NCBI GenBank assembly: GCA_963713545.1
Contig: CAVQME010000001.1
Location: 186,001 to 250,000 of the forward strand
Direction of reading: 5' to 3'
DNA: 64,000 nucleotides
Origin: CAVPLM01 sp963713545
GTDB taxonomy: Bacteria > Actinomycetota > Thermoleophilia > RBG-16-64-13
The notes beneath the pieces were generated by a model that saw only the letters and a list, made by a program, of their open reading frames with translations, was not told where the DNA came from and did no database searches. Positions 25,785 to 34,204 of the stretch are shown one piece after another. A program made the position numbers and the translations under genes. Position 1 is the stretch's first letter. Each line of letters begins with the position of its first letter.

Positions 25785-27676
25785 CAGGCCCCCTTCCCTT
25801 TGGAGGATGTATCCGCTCCGGCGGCCCCGCTCGACGCGGGCGCCGGCCGGACGATGGCATTCTCTTTGCACAGTTGCGAGCACACCCCACAACCGTCACA
25901 CTGCCCGGGGTTGATCTCCACCTTGCGCTCGCCTTCGGCGTCGACCAGCAGGTTGAGGGACATGCAGCCGGCCTGCAGACAACGCTTGCAGCCGATGCAG
26001 AGGTCGGCGTCGACCTGGTAGACGGGCCACTTGATCTTGTACTCGAGGATGCAGGGGGCCTTGGCGATGACGACCGAGGGCTCGTCCGCCGCCAGCTCCT
26101 CCCGCAGCACCCGCTCGACCTCTTCTAGATCGTAGGGGTCGATGGTGGTCACGCGGTTGATGCCCAGAGCTTTGCAGAGGGCGGGGATATCGACTGTGGC
26201 GGAGGGATCGCCGAGCAGGGTCTTCCCGGTGCCCGGGTTCTGCTGGCCCCCGGTCATGGCCGTGGTGGAGTTGTCGACGATGATGTTCAATGTGTTACCC
26301 CGGTTGTAGGCCACGTCCATGAGGGAGGTGACCCCCGAGTGGAAGAAGGTGCTGTCGCCGATGATACCGACAGGCTTGTTGCGCAAATCGGGCTTGGTCC
26401 CCTCGGCCCGGGGTTCCAGCACCTTGCTCATACCGTGGGCCATGCTGATGCTGGCGCCCATGCAGGTGCTGCAATGCACCGCGTTGAACGGCTCCAGCGC
26501 CCCCATCGTGTAGCAGCCGATATCGCCGCTCACGAAGACGCGCAGCTTCTTGAGGACCGTGAAGATACCGCGGTGAGAACAGCCGGGGCAGAACGTCGGG
26601 GGACGGCCGGGCAGTCCCTCCACTCCCGCTTGAGGGGCGGCCAGCAGATCGGGGTTGACTCCCGGGACCCCCGCAGCCGAGAGATTGCGAGCGATCACGG
26701 CTGGGCCGATCTCGCCGAGAAGGGTGTTCAGCTCCTTCCCCCCATCGATCTTGATCCCCAGAAGCTTGATGTTCTCTTCGAGGAAGGGGTCGAGCTCTTC
26801 CACTACGTAGAGCTTCTCCACTTTCGCCCTGAAATCGGCGATGAGTTTGGCCGGCAGGGGATAGGTGAGACCGAGCTTGAGATAGCTCGCCTCGGGAAAG
26901 GCCTCGCGGGAGTAGCCGTACGCGGAACCCGAGGTGATGATGCCCACGCGCGGGTCGCCCATCTCGATGCGGTTGAACGGGCAGGTCTCGGCGTATTCGG
27001 CCAAGTCGAGGACCCTCTGCTCGATCAGCGGGTGCCGGGCGATCGCGTTGGCCGGCATCATGGTGTACTTGGCGTAGTTGCGCTTGAGCTTGACGATGGG
27101 TTCCGTGGCCGCCCGCTCACCCAGGTTGACAATGCTCTTGGAGTGAGAAGTCCGAGTCGTGGTGCGGAACAGCACCGGGGTATCGAAACGCTCGGAGAGC
27201 TCGAAGGCGGCGATGACGAACTCCCTGGCTTCGCCGCTGTCGGCGGGCTCCAAGAGCGGAGTGCGTGTGAACTTGGCGAAGTTCCGGTTATCCTGCTCGT
27301 CCTGGGAGCTGTGCATGCCCGGGTCGTCCGCCGAGACGACCACGAGGCCGCCCTCTACTCCCACGTAGGCGGCGGAGAAGAACGGGTCGGCGGCTACGTT
27401 CAGACCCACGTGCTTCATGCACACCATCACCCGGGCGCCGGCCATAGACGCGCCGATGCCCACCTCCATGGCCACCTTCTCGTTGGGCGACCATTCACAG
27501 TAGACGTCCTCGTACTTGGCGAGCTCTTCCAGGATCTCCGTGCTCGGCGTGCCAGGATAGGCCGCAGCCAGCTTGACCCCGGCCTCCCAGGCTCCACGGG
27601 CGATGGCCTCGTTCCCGGAGAGTATCTCCCTCTTCTCTACTTCGACTGCTTCCACGGTCTCAACTACAGGTGTCAT
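25784..27676 (-). CDS. iorA: indolepyruvate:ferredoxin oxidoreductase alpha subunit
   Basis: 630 residues, the usual length. The N-terminal pyrimidine domain begins LSGNEAIARGAWEAGVKLAA followed by AYPGTPSTEI; the thiamine-diphosphate binding domain contains GDSTFFHSGVTSLMDVAYNR; the C-terminal bi-cluster ferredoxin domain has CIGCKRCLQAGC and CDGCGVCSQLC. It lies 15 bp after the upstream acyl-CoA synthetase gene. IorA/IorB make aryl-acetyl-CoA, and the ADP-forming synthetase next door can convert that to the free acid plus ATP, an energy-conserving step of anaerobic amino-acid fermentation. Confidence 0.96.
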   Translation of the reverse strand: MTPVVETVEAVEVEKREILSGNEAIARGAWEAGVKLAAAYPGTPSTEILEELAKYEDVYCEWSPNEKVAMEVGIGASMAGARVMVCMKHVGLNVAADPFFSAAYVGVEGGLVVVSADDPGMHSSQDEQDNRNFAKFTRTPLLEPADSGEAREFVIAAFELSERFDTPVLFRTTTRTSHSKSIVNLGERAATEPIVKLKRNYAKYTMMPANAIARHPLIEQRVLDLAEYAETCPFNRIEMGDPRVGIITSGSAYGYSREAFPEASYLKLGLTYPLPAKLIADFRAKVEKLYVVEELDPFLEENIKLLGIKIDGGKELNTLLGEIGPAVIARNLSAAGVPGVNPDLLAAPQAGVEGLPGRPPTFCPGCSHRGIFTVLKKLRVFVSGDIGCYTMGALEPFNAVHCSTCMGASISMAHGMSKVLEPRAEGTKPDLRNKPVGIIGDSTFFHSGVTSLMDVAYNRGNTLNIIVDNSTTAMTGGQQNPGTGKTLLGDPSATVDIPALCKALGINRVTTIDPYDLEEVERVLREELAADEPSVVIAKAPCILEYKIKWPVYQVDADLCIGCKRCLQAGCMSLNLLVDAEGERKVEINPGQCDGCGVCSQLCKENAIVRPAPASSGAAGADTSSKGKGA

Positions 27677-27691
27677 ATCCCCTCCACCCGG

Positions 27692-29911
27692 TCACGAGTT
27701 TTGCGTCTTCTGCTCACCGACTCTACGCCGGAAGGCACCATACCATTCCATCCTATCGAGAGCACGGGCGGCTGCCTGCGGCGTCGGAAGGACTATCGCC
27801 CGGTATCGTCTGCCTCGATCGAACAGCGACTCGGCGATCGGCAGGTCGGGGACGTTGATGATAGGCTTGCCCGTCTCCTCCATGAGCTCCGCCACCAGGT
27901 CGAGGAACGCGGTCTCCCACGGGCTGAGCCCGGCATACTGACCGTCCGCGCTCCTGGCCCGGATCTCGCTGCCGCTGCTGGGAACCCCCAGGACGGAAAG
28001 CACGACTATCGCGTCCACCTGGTCGCATTCGGCCACCAGTCTGAGCACCCGCGGCCCCACGTCGCCGCCGGCAGAGGCGACCATGTCCAGAGGGTTGCTC
28101 TTGCTCCAGAAGGGCGGGAGGATCTCGTCGAGAGCGGCATAGAGCTCGGCCGGGAAGGAGGCCAAGGTCAGGCCCTGGCGGGCTACCTCGTCGGCCATCA
28201 AGACGCCGGCCCCGCCGCCGTTGGTCACCACGGCTACCCGTCGCCCCTTGGGGGGCGGGTTATACGCGAGACAGGTCCCCAGGTCTGCCACTTCCTGCGT
28301 GCTGGTGCAGCTGATGACTCCCGCCTGCCGCGCCGCCGCCTCCCAGACCGCTGCCGAGCCCGCCATCGCTCCTGTGTGAGACGCCGCCGCTCTGCTCCCG
28401 TACTCGGTCAGTCCGGCGCGTACCACCACCACCGGCTTCACCGCTGCGGTGCGCCGAGCTACCTCAAAGAAGCGCCGACCGTCGTCGAGGCCCTCTATGT
28501 ACATCATGATCCCGGTTGTGTTCGGGTCGTCGCGGAGATAATCGAGCACGTCCACCGCCCCTATCTGGGCTTCGTTCCCCACGCTGGCGAACTTGTCGAT
28601 GCCGATGCCCCGCCGCTGGCAGATGCTGGTGGTCTGGACACCGATGTTGCCCGACTGGGATACGAAGCTGAGGGTGCCCTTGGGCGGGTGTAGCACCACG
28701 AACCCGATGGCGTGCAGCTGGACCTCGTTCGACACCATCCCCATGCAGTTCGGCCCCATGAGGGTGACGCCCCCTTCCGTAGCGATCCGGGCGATCTCCC
28801 GCTCGGCTTCGGCGCCGAGAGCCCCAGTCTCGGAAAAACCCGCGGCGATCGCGATCGCCGCCGGGATACCCTTGCGGCCGCACTGCTCCAGCATGGACGC
28901 CACTTGATGGCCACCCACGGCCAGCAGAGCCAGGTCGGGGGCCTCCGGCAGTTCCTCCAGACTGGTGTAGGCCTGCAGTCCGAAGAACTCCCCGCCTTTG
29001 GGGTTCACTGGATAGACCTTGCCGGTGTAGCCGCCATCGAGGATCGTGCGAAGGGCGGAGCCGCCCCACTTGGTTATGTCACCGGAAGCGCCCACGATTG
29101 CCATCGAACGGGGAGCCAGCAGGGCTTTCAGATTGGGGATGAAGGTAGTGCGCCCCTCCGGCACGTCGGCGGAAGCGCCGGCCCCCGCCCCCGCCGGCGC
29201 TTCCGCCGACAGGATCACCAGGGCATCGGCCGCCACGGGCCGGTCGCCCTCGATCAGCAGGGGGTTCACGTCGATCTCGGACACCTGGGGATGGTCGAGC
29301 GCGATCTGGCCGATGGCCTGGATGACCTTCGCCAGAGCCGCCTGGTCCACCGGCGGGTATCCCCGAAACGGACCTAGCAACCGTTTGGCCCGGATCAGGC
29401 CGGGTAGTTCGGCCGCGTCGTCATCGTCCATGGGGGCCAAAGCCAGGGCCACATCGCCCAGAGCCTCGGTCAACACCCCGCCCAGACCGAACGCCACAAC
29501 CGGGCCGAACATGGAGTCGCGCTTCATGCCAACCATCAGCTCGCGGTTGCTCGACACCATCCGCTCCACGAGCACGCCCTCCAGGGCGGCTCCCGCCCTT
29601 TCTTCCAGCAGGCGATACGTCGCGGCAGCCGCCTCGGGGCCTTCAATGTTGAGCGCGACCAGACCGAGCTCGGTCTTGTGATGGATCTCGCCACCGACGG
29701 CCTTCATGGCCATCCGGCCCCCGAGCCGGGTGGCGGTCTCGGCGGTCTCGGCTTCGCTCCTCACAAGAGCGCCTTCGGGGACCGGGATACCGTAGGCCGC
29801 GAACAAGGCCTTCGATTCGTGTTCATCAAGAGCGCGCCGACCGGCCGCCACGGCTTCCAAGATGAGTCTCGCGGCGCCCTCCGAGTCCACGGCATGTGAT
29901 GACCGGTTCAT
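27692..29911 (-). CDS. ADP-forming acyl-CoA synthetase (fused ATP-grasp and CoA-binding parts), copy 1
   Basis: 739 residues from the ATG at 29911. The N-terminal part is the ATP-grasp region (SKALFAAYGIPVPEGALV, AMKAVGGEIHHKTELGLVAL, SEIDVNPLLI). From about residue 240 the CoA-binding Rossmann domain starts (APRSMAIVGASGDITKWGGS), then flavodoxin-like domains with the phosphohistidine motif AASHTGAMAGS. Domain order is beta-alpha, the reverse of the alpha-beta fusions usually described. These enzymes convert acyl-CoA, ADP and phosphate to acid, CoA and ATP. Directly upstream of iorA, so probably co-transcribed with it and controlled by the GntR site at 30.0 kb. Confidence 0.92.
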   Translation of the reverse strand: MNRSSHAVDSEGAARLILEAVAAGRRALDEHESKALFAAYGIPVPEGALVRSEAETAETATRLGGRMAMKAVGGEIHHKTELGLVALNIEGPEAAAATYRLLEERAGAALEGVLVERMVSSNRELMVGMKRDSMFGPVVAFGLGGVLTEALGDVALALAPMDDDDAAELPGLIRAKRLLGPFRGYPPVDQAALAKVIQAIGQIALDHPQVSEIDVNPLLIEGDRPVAADALVILSAEAPAGAGAGASADVPEGRTTFIPNLKALLAPRSMAIVGASGDITKWGGSALRTILDGGYTGKVYPVNPKGGEFFGLQAYTSLEELPEAPDLALLAVGGHQVASMLEQCGRKGIPAAIAIAAGFSETGALGAEAEREIARIATEGGVTLMGPNCMGMVSNEVQLHAIGFVVLHPPKGTLSFVSQSGNIGVQTTSICQRRGIGIDKFASVGNEAQIGAVDVLDYLRDDPNTTGIMMYIEGLDDGRRFFEVARRTAAVKPVVVVRAGLTEYGSRAAASHTGAMAGSAAVWEAAARQAGVISCTSTQEVADLGTCLAYNPPPKGRRVAVVTNGGGAGVLMADEVARQGLTLASFPAELYAALDEILPPFWSKSNPLDMVASAGGDVGPRVLRLVAECDQVDAIVVLSVLGVPSSGSEIRARSADGQYAGLSPWETAFLDLVAELMEETGKPIINVPDLPIAESLFDRGRRYRAIVLPTPQAAARALDRMEWYGAFRRRVGEQKTQNS

Positions 29912-30007
29912 TGTTGTGTCACTCACCCTCCGAGACGAAAGAGTTGTCGCTGGGGCCGCCGGGCACAGAGCCGTTGAGCACATCCTCAATGTCGGTCGCG
30001 TGGCAGC

Positions 30008-30043
30008 GGTCTATATGATAACTGTTTATACCTTTTTGCGCAA
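30008..30043 (-). promoter_or_regulatory. promoter of acyl-CoA synthetase/ior operon with GntR-type operator (site A)
   Basis: On the minus strand TTGCGC (30043-30038), 17 nt, TATCAT (30020-30015). A 25-bp element at 30008-30032 reads GGTCTATAT-N7-GTTTATACC on the plus strand and covers the spacer and -10. The same element recurs at 30958-30982 before the second GntR gene. This site lies between the synthetase gene and the divergent first GntR gene. Confidence 0.65.
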
Positions 30044-30154
30044 GGCTGCGGTCGGCCCACCCGGTATCCCGTGCTACACTCGTTGCGACCCTGTCTCATC
30101 TCGCCGAATGTGAGGCCTTAAACGCGTACATACGATTGGCTCGAGGTCGGGCCG

Positions 30155-30838
30155 ATGACAGCCCGCGACTGCGCCGAGATCTCCATCAAGTCCATCATCT
30201 TCTCGGGAGAACTAGGCCCAGGGGAGAGACTGCCACCAGAGCGTCTGTTGTCAGAACATCTCGGTGTATCCCGGGTCCCCCTGCGGGAGGCGCTCAAGTC
30301 TCTCGAGAGCGCCGACTTCATCAGGACAACGGTGGGGGCCAAGGGAGGGTCTCGGGTCAGCGACGCCGCCACTCTCGCCCGCTGCTGGGAGGAATGGCTC
30401 CGCGTATACGCGCCTAGGCTTCGGTCCGCCTGCGAGTTCCGCCGGACGGTGGAGATGAGGATAGCCTGGCTGGCGGCGGAACGGCGTAGCATCGAGGACC
30501 TGCAGTCCCTGGAAGCCATAGCCGACTCGATGGATCGAAGTCCGACCTGGGTCAGCCTGTGGCATACCCATTTCCACAACGCCCTCATGGTGGCTGCACA
30601 CAACGAGTACTTCGAACGAGCCGCGGTGGCCCTGCGCGCCGAGCTCTTCACACCGATACAGGGCTACGGCATCGAGATCGAGGTCCAGACCCTTCGTAAC
30701 CTCCACGAGGACATCCTCGCCGCGGTGATAGACCAGGATCCATCTGGCGCCTCCGAAGCCATGCGGACGCACCTCGAGTTCACCGACCAGCTGTTTTTCC
30801 AACGAGCCGAGGAACTCGGGCTCAACCCTCGGGGCTGA
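30155..30838 (+). CDS. GntR-family (FadR/FCD-type) transcriptional regulator 1
   Basis: 227 residues. The N-terminal winged helix matches GntR (IFSGELGPGERLPPERLLSE then HLGVSRVPLREALKSLESAD) and the C-terminal all-helical FCD-like effector domain carries the ExR and HxxxH-type residues (FRRTVEMRIAW, HTHFHNALMVAA, LHEDILAAVI). It is divergent from the acyl-CoA synthetase/ior operon and adjacent to a second, clearly paralogous GntR gene. Repression of the synthetase/ior operon via the 25-bp site is the simplest reading. The effector is unknown, perhaps an acyl-CoA or organic acid as in other FCD regulators. Confidence 0.9.
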   Translation: MTARDCAEISIKSIIFSGELGPGERLPPERLLSEHLGVSRVPLREALKSLESADFIRTTVGAKGGSRVSDAATLARCWEEWLRVYAPRLRSACEFRRTVEMRIAWLAAERRSIEDLQSLEAIADSMDRSPTWVSLWHTHFHNALMVAAHNEYFERAAVALRAELFTPIQGYGIEIEVQTLRNLHEDILAAVIDQDPSGASEAMRTHLEFTDQLFFQRAEELGLNPRG

Positions 30839-30938
30839 GGCTCACCGCCGATCGGCGTCGGCCCGCCCGTCGGGGCGGCGACGGGTGTCCAGGTGTGACC
30901 CTCGCTCTTTTCCGGATGAACTCGTGTCGGCTACGGGC

Positions 30939-30982
30939 TTGCATCCGGCCCGATTATGGTCTATACAGTAGGTGTTTATACC
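30939..30982 (+). promoter_or_regulatory. promoter of second GntR gene with GntR-type operator (site B)
   Basis: Plus-strand TTGCAT (30939-30944), 17 nt, TATACA (30962-30967) gives a modest promoter. The 25-bp element 30958-30982 reads GGTCTATAC-N7-GTTTATACC, identical to site A at 17 of the 18 half-site positions, and overlaps the -10. It is placed for autoregulation of the GntR gene starting at 31026. Confidence 0.6.
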
Positions 30983-31025
30983 TTGTTGCAGAGGCGCCAG
31001 GCGCCATCCTGAATATGGAGCTGTG

Positions 31026-31772
31026 ATGTACGCAGACCTAGAAAACGCCACGATGGGCCACGCGGTGACCCTCGCCCCGGAGACGGCCAGCGACAGCGCG
31101 GTCCACTTTCTTCGGGCGATGATCTTCTCGGGCGAGCTGGGCCCCGGTGACAAGCTACCCCCGGAGAGAGACCTGGGTGCCCGCCTCGGTATCTCCCGCA
31201 TGACCCTGCGCCTAGCCCTGAAAGCTCTGGAAAGCACCGGTTACATCCTCACAACGCGAGGATCTCGCGGCGGTTCGCGAGTCACCGACGCCGCGTCGCT
31301 GCTCAACTGCTGGAGCCAGTGGATGCGGCAGCACTCTGGGGAGCTCGGCGACATCTTCGAATTCCGGATGACGGTCGAGACGAGATTGGCCTTTCTGGCC
31401 GCCGAGAGGCGCACCGAAGACGACCTGGAGATGATCGGCCGGGCCGCCGCTGAGGAACTGGGCCCGACGGATTGGTCGTCGCTCTTCCGCGCCGATATGG
31501 ACATACACAGGGCGATAGCCCGAGCGGCCCGCAGCCCCCGGCTGGAGCGAGCGATGATGGACGCCCGCGGCGAGCTGTTCATCCCGGTGGATCTGGCCCG
31601 CCTGGAAGACCGGCCGCGTCAGGTCCAGAGCAGCCACGCCGCCATCCTGGAAGCCATCCGCGACGGCGACCCGGAGAGCGCGGCCGAGGAGATGCGCAAG
31701 CACCTCGAGCTCGTGCGAAGGCTGATCGACAAGGCGCTCGAGACCGCGGGGATCAGCCCTGCCGCCACCTAG
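31026..31772 (+). CDS. GntR-family (FadR/FCD-type) transcriptional regulator 2
   Basis: 248 residues from the ATG at 31026 (GGAG upstream; an earlier in-frame start at 30972 would lie inside the operator). The winged helix FSGELGPGDKLPPERDLGAR then LGISRMTLRLALKALESTGY is highly similar to regulator 1, as is the FCD-type effector domain (FEFRMTVETRLAFLAAERR, DMDIHRAIARAA, SHAAILEAI). The tandem paralogues share operator sequences, so cross-regulation or sharing of sites is likely. Its stop codon overlaps the stop of the convergent EthD-domain gene in a CTAG palindrome. Confidence 0.9.
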   Translation: MYADLENATMGHAVTLAPETASDSAVHFLRAMIFSGELGPGDKLPPERDLGARLGISRMTLRLALKALESTGYILTTRGSRGGSRVTDAASLLNCWSQWMRQHSGELGDIFEFRMTVETRLAFLAAERRTEDDLEMIGRAAAEELGPTDWSSLFRADMDIHRAIARAARSPRLERAMMDARGELFIPVDLARLEDRPRQVQSSHAAILEAIRDGDPESAAEEMRKHLELVRRLIDKALETAGISPAAT

Positions 31773-32626
31773 CGGTAGAGGTCCCTATCCCATCCGGGAA
31801 CGTTCCATCCTAGGTAACCCTGCTTATCCACGGCATGCTCGAGAGTGCCCGGGATCAATACCGACGCCTTCGGCGAGATATGAGCGGGGTTTATGTAGTC
31901 GTAGATGACCCGCTCGGTCGTGACCATCGAGAATGTGTCGTCCGCGTCGACGAACGTCTCGTAGCTCGCGCGAAGCGCATCGTACAGCGCCGGATCGTGA
32001 CGCAGCTTGGCAAGGTCTTCCACGCTCCGGAACCAGATCTCCTCCACGCCCGCGTAGTGCCCCACGTTGCCGAACTCGAAGAGCGTGCCCTTGAAGACCG
32101 CGGGGTCCATGGGCACGTGCTTGTCGATCACCAGCTTGCGTATGAGCCCCGGCGGGACCAGCTCGACCATCTTCTTGCCGTGCTCGCGCCACTTCGCGTT
32201 GAAATCCTCGTAGGAGAGCTGCGGCCGCTTACGCAGCCAGTGGATCAGCTTGACCCCGCCGGCGTAGAAGCCCGGTTCCTCGTGAAGCGTCTCCCAATCG
32301 AGTAGTTCGACCGCGAACTCGTCGCCGCCGAACTTGTGCGGCTGCATGCGGTTCGGATAGTCCTGATCCTTGAAGGGGATGCCGACGGCCTCATAGTCGT
32401 CCACCACATGGTCGGCCATGTTGTCCCATTCCATCGGCGACAAGGGGTAGATGAGCATGTCGTTGTCGATGCCGGCGATGGAGTAGTGCTGGACGTAGCG
32501 GCGGAAGCTGTCCATCACCGAGGGAGTCTGGAGCATCAGCGAGACATGGATGATGCCCCATTCGAAGAAATAGCGCTGCTGCGTGTCCTCCCTCTTGCGC
32601 CTCGCGGCGAGCATGAACTTGAGCAT
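31769..32626 (-). CDS. EthD-domain-like protein (duplicated dimeric alpha-beta barrel)
   Basis: 285 residues, ATG with AAGGAGATGCC upstream. It begins MLKFMLAARRKREDTQQRYF, and a second similar unit begins near residue 125 (GVKLIHWLRKRPQLSYEDFN then AKWREHGKKMVELVPPGLIR), typical of EthD-like small barrels arranged in tandem. EthD proteins accompany ring- or ether-degrading oxygenases and isomerases, but most lack a defined reaction. It is the last gene of a three-gene leftward operon (SDR, DUF3237, EthD). I cannot assign a reaction; a ring-intermediate isomerase or lyase is possible. Confidence 0.75.
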   Translation of the reverse strand: MLKFMLAARRKREDTQQRYFFEWGIIHVSLMLQTPSVMDSFRRYVQHYSIAGIDNDMLIYPLSPMEWDNMADHVVDDYEAVGIPFKDQDYPNRMQPHKFGGDEFAVELLDWETLHEEPGFYAGGVKLIHWLRKRPQLSYEDFNAKWREHGKKMVELVPPGLIRKLVIDKHVPMDPAVFKGTLFEFGNVGHYAGVEEIWFRSVEDLAKLRHDPALYDALRASYETFVDADDTFSMVTTERVIYDYINPAHISPKASVLIPGTLEHAVDKQGYLGWNVPGWDRDLYR

Positions 32627-32698
32627 GGCATCTCCTTGTCTGACTTTGTCCGGCTGCTGATCAGGGCGAGGTTCGCTCCGCCCGCGCTGAGTCCCCTG

Positions 32699-33172
32699 TT
32701 ACACGATCTGGTAGACGTCGTAGGTGACGCCCATGGCCTCCTGCCTTCCCACGCTCACCGACACGATGTTGTTGAGCCAGCTATAGGGAGTGTTGACGGC
32801 TGTCTCGAACATGGGTTGTCCGCGGAGATAGTACTCGGAATAAGGGACTTCCTCACCCCGGCCAAGGCGATCCCATATCTCTGGCGGGATGTTGAGGATG
32901 CCCCGGTAGCTGACGAAGATGATGTAGCCGTCGTGCGTGCGGTAGGTGTCGCGTACGTCGCCCTCAGCGACGCCGCCCGGGCGCATGATGAACCAGTCGC
33001 CCGTCCCGGCAAGGATGTCGCCCTTGACCTTGGGGCCCTCGAACCATCCCCCCTTGACGCGCACGATGGTGCGCCTGCCCCGGAAGGTCTCCCCCACCTC
33101 GTAGAAGCCCTCCACATCCAGGTGCGCCCGGTAGAGGAATTCGGTCTTAAGCTCCATCCTTGGGATGTCCAT
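32699..33172 (-). CDS. DUF3237-family protein
   Basis: 157 residues with GGAGG before the ATG. MELKTEFLYRAHLDVEGFYE, GRRTIVRVKGGWFEGPKVKG, GTGDWFIMRPGGVAEGDVRD and TYRTHDGYIIFVSYRGI match the UPF0311/DUF3237 beta-barrel pattern. Family members often sit in aromatic, steroid or lignin-fragment degradation clusters, but their biochemical function is not established. Here the gene lies between an SDR and an EthD-like gene in one operon, which suggests it handles a cyclic or lactone intermediate; that is inference only. Confidence 0.8.
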   Translation of the reverse strand: MDIPRMELKTEFLYRAHLDVEGFYEVGETFRGRRTIVRVKGGWFEGPKVKGDILAGTGDWFIMRPGGVAEGDVRDTYRTHDGYIIFVSYRGILNIPPEIWDRLGRGEEVPYSEYYLRGQPMFETAVNTPYSWLNNIVSVSVGRQEAMGVTYDVYQIV

Positions 33173-33241
33173 GCCTGCCTCCGGTCTATCCGGCCGATAC
33201 AGCCCGCAAGAGCCGATCCGGCCTGGTACTGGATTCCGTTT

Positions 33242-34012
33242 CTAGAAGGCGGTCGCGCCGCCGTCCACCTTGATGTCGGCCCCGGTCACCCAACTGGATT
33301 CCTCCGAGGCGAGGTAGACGGCGCAATAGCCTATGTCCTCCGGGGTGCCCAGGCGATCGAGCAGGATCGACTTCATAACCATCTCTTTGAAGCCCGGCTC
33401 GTTGTCGAGACGCTCTTTGGTGTGCTCGGTCACGACCATGGCCGGAGAGATGGTGTTCGCGCGGATGTGATGCGGGGCGCCTTCTATCGCAAGCTGCCGT
33501 GTCATGGCGAGGACGCCACCCTTGGTGGCGCAATGAGCCACGGCGCCCGCCCCAGGAAGCCCCACATAGGCATTGGCCGACGCGAAGTTGACGATCGATC
33601 CGCTGCCTCTGGCCACCAAGTGCGGCCACGCCGCCTTGCAGCCCAGGAAGACGAGATCGAGCTCGCCCTGCAGGGTGCGGCGCCATTGAGTCTCGTAGTC
33701 CATCTCCGCGATCGGGGCGAACTCCACGAAGGCAGCCGAGTTGACCAGGATGTCCAGACCGCCGAAACGCTCCACGGCGAATTCCATCAAGGCTTCGTTG
33801 GCGGCCGGGTCGGTGAGGTCCGCGCAATAGCTCACGAACGGCAGGCCCTCATCCTGGCACACGCAGGCGGTCTCCTTGAGCGCGATCTCCCGGCGGCCGC
33901 ATCCGATCACGTGGGCGCCTTCGCGGGCCATGGCCACGGCACAACCCTGTCCGATGCCCAGACCGCCCGCGCCCGTCACCACAGCGACTTTGTCCTTCAA
34001 GCGCTCGCCCAT
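33242..34012 (-). CDS. SDR-family NAD(P)-dependent oxidoreductase
   Basis: 256 residues, ATG with AGGAG upstream. Classical SDR marks: VVTGAGGLGIGQGCAVAMAR (TGxxxGxG), VNSAAFVEFA (NNAG variant), NFASANAYVGLPGAGA (catalytic Ser region) and an active-site region where HCATKGG takes the place of YxxxK. The tyrosine position is therefore occupied by His, an atypical catalytic residue. The C-terminal tail ADIKVDGGATAF is normal. First gene of the SDR-DUF3237-EthD operon. The substrate is unknown, and the Tyr-to-His change raises the chance of altered or no classical dehydrogenase activity. Confidence 0.87.
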   Translation of the reverse strand: MGERLKDKVAVVTGAGGLGIGQGCAVAMAREGAHVIGCGRREIALKETACVCQDEGLPFVSYCADLTDPAANEALMEFAVERFGGLDILVNSAAFVEFAPIAEMDYETQWRRTLQGELDLVFLGCKAAWPHLVARGSGSIVNFASANAYVGLPGAGAVAHCATKGGVLAMTRQLAIEGAPHHIRANTISPAMVVTEHTKERLDNEPGFKEMVMKSILLDRLGTPEDIGYCAVYLASEESSWVTGADIKVDGGATAF

Positions 34013-34107
34013 CGCAATGCTCCTATGGTCTTCTTAATATCCCATTGAGTCGAGCCAATGATAGCAGGTGCGCCAGGGCTCCGGGCCGATCTGAGATGAG
34101 CCGCGGC

Positions 34108-34153
34108 CAAGAAGAGGAACGGGGCGGCTCGCGGTTTCCCGCGAGCCGCCCCG
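34108..34153 (-). terminator. Rho-independent terminator of the second Liv operon
   Basis: A 15-bp perfect stem (34120-34134 with 34139-34153) with a TTTC loop, followed on the minus strand by a T-rich stretch (TTCCTCTTCTT). It lies 52 bp past the binding-protein stop codon. Confidence 0.8.
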
Positions 34154-34204
34154 GACTCAATGCGTCGTCGCTACTTCAGAGCTGTGGCCCGAGAGTCTCG
34201 AACT

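Noticed and set aside
26339..28693. Long open frame on the plus strand (over 780 codons)
   Set aside because: It runs antisense to iorA and the acyl-CoA synthetase, has no domain-like features, is full of His/Arg/Gly, and is a by-product of high third-position GC on the coding strand. The same applies to the long plus-strand frames at 16995-18269, 32336-34048, 34160-35587, 46295-48163 and 50770-52065.
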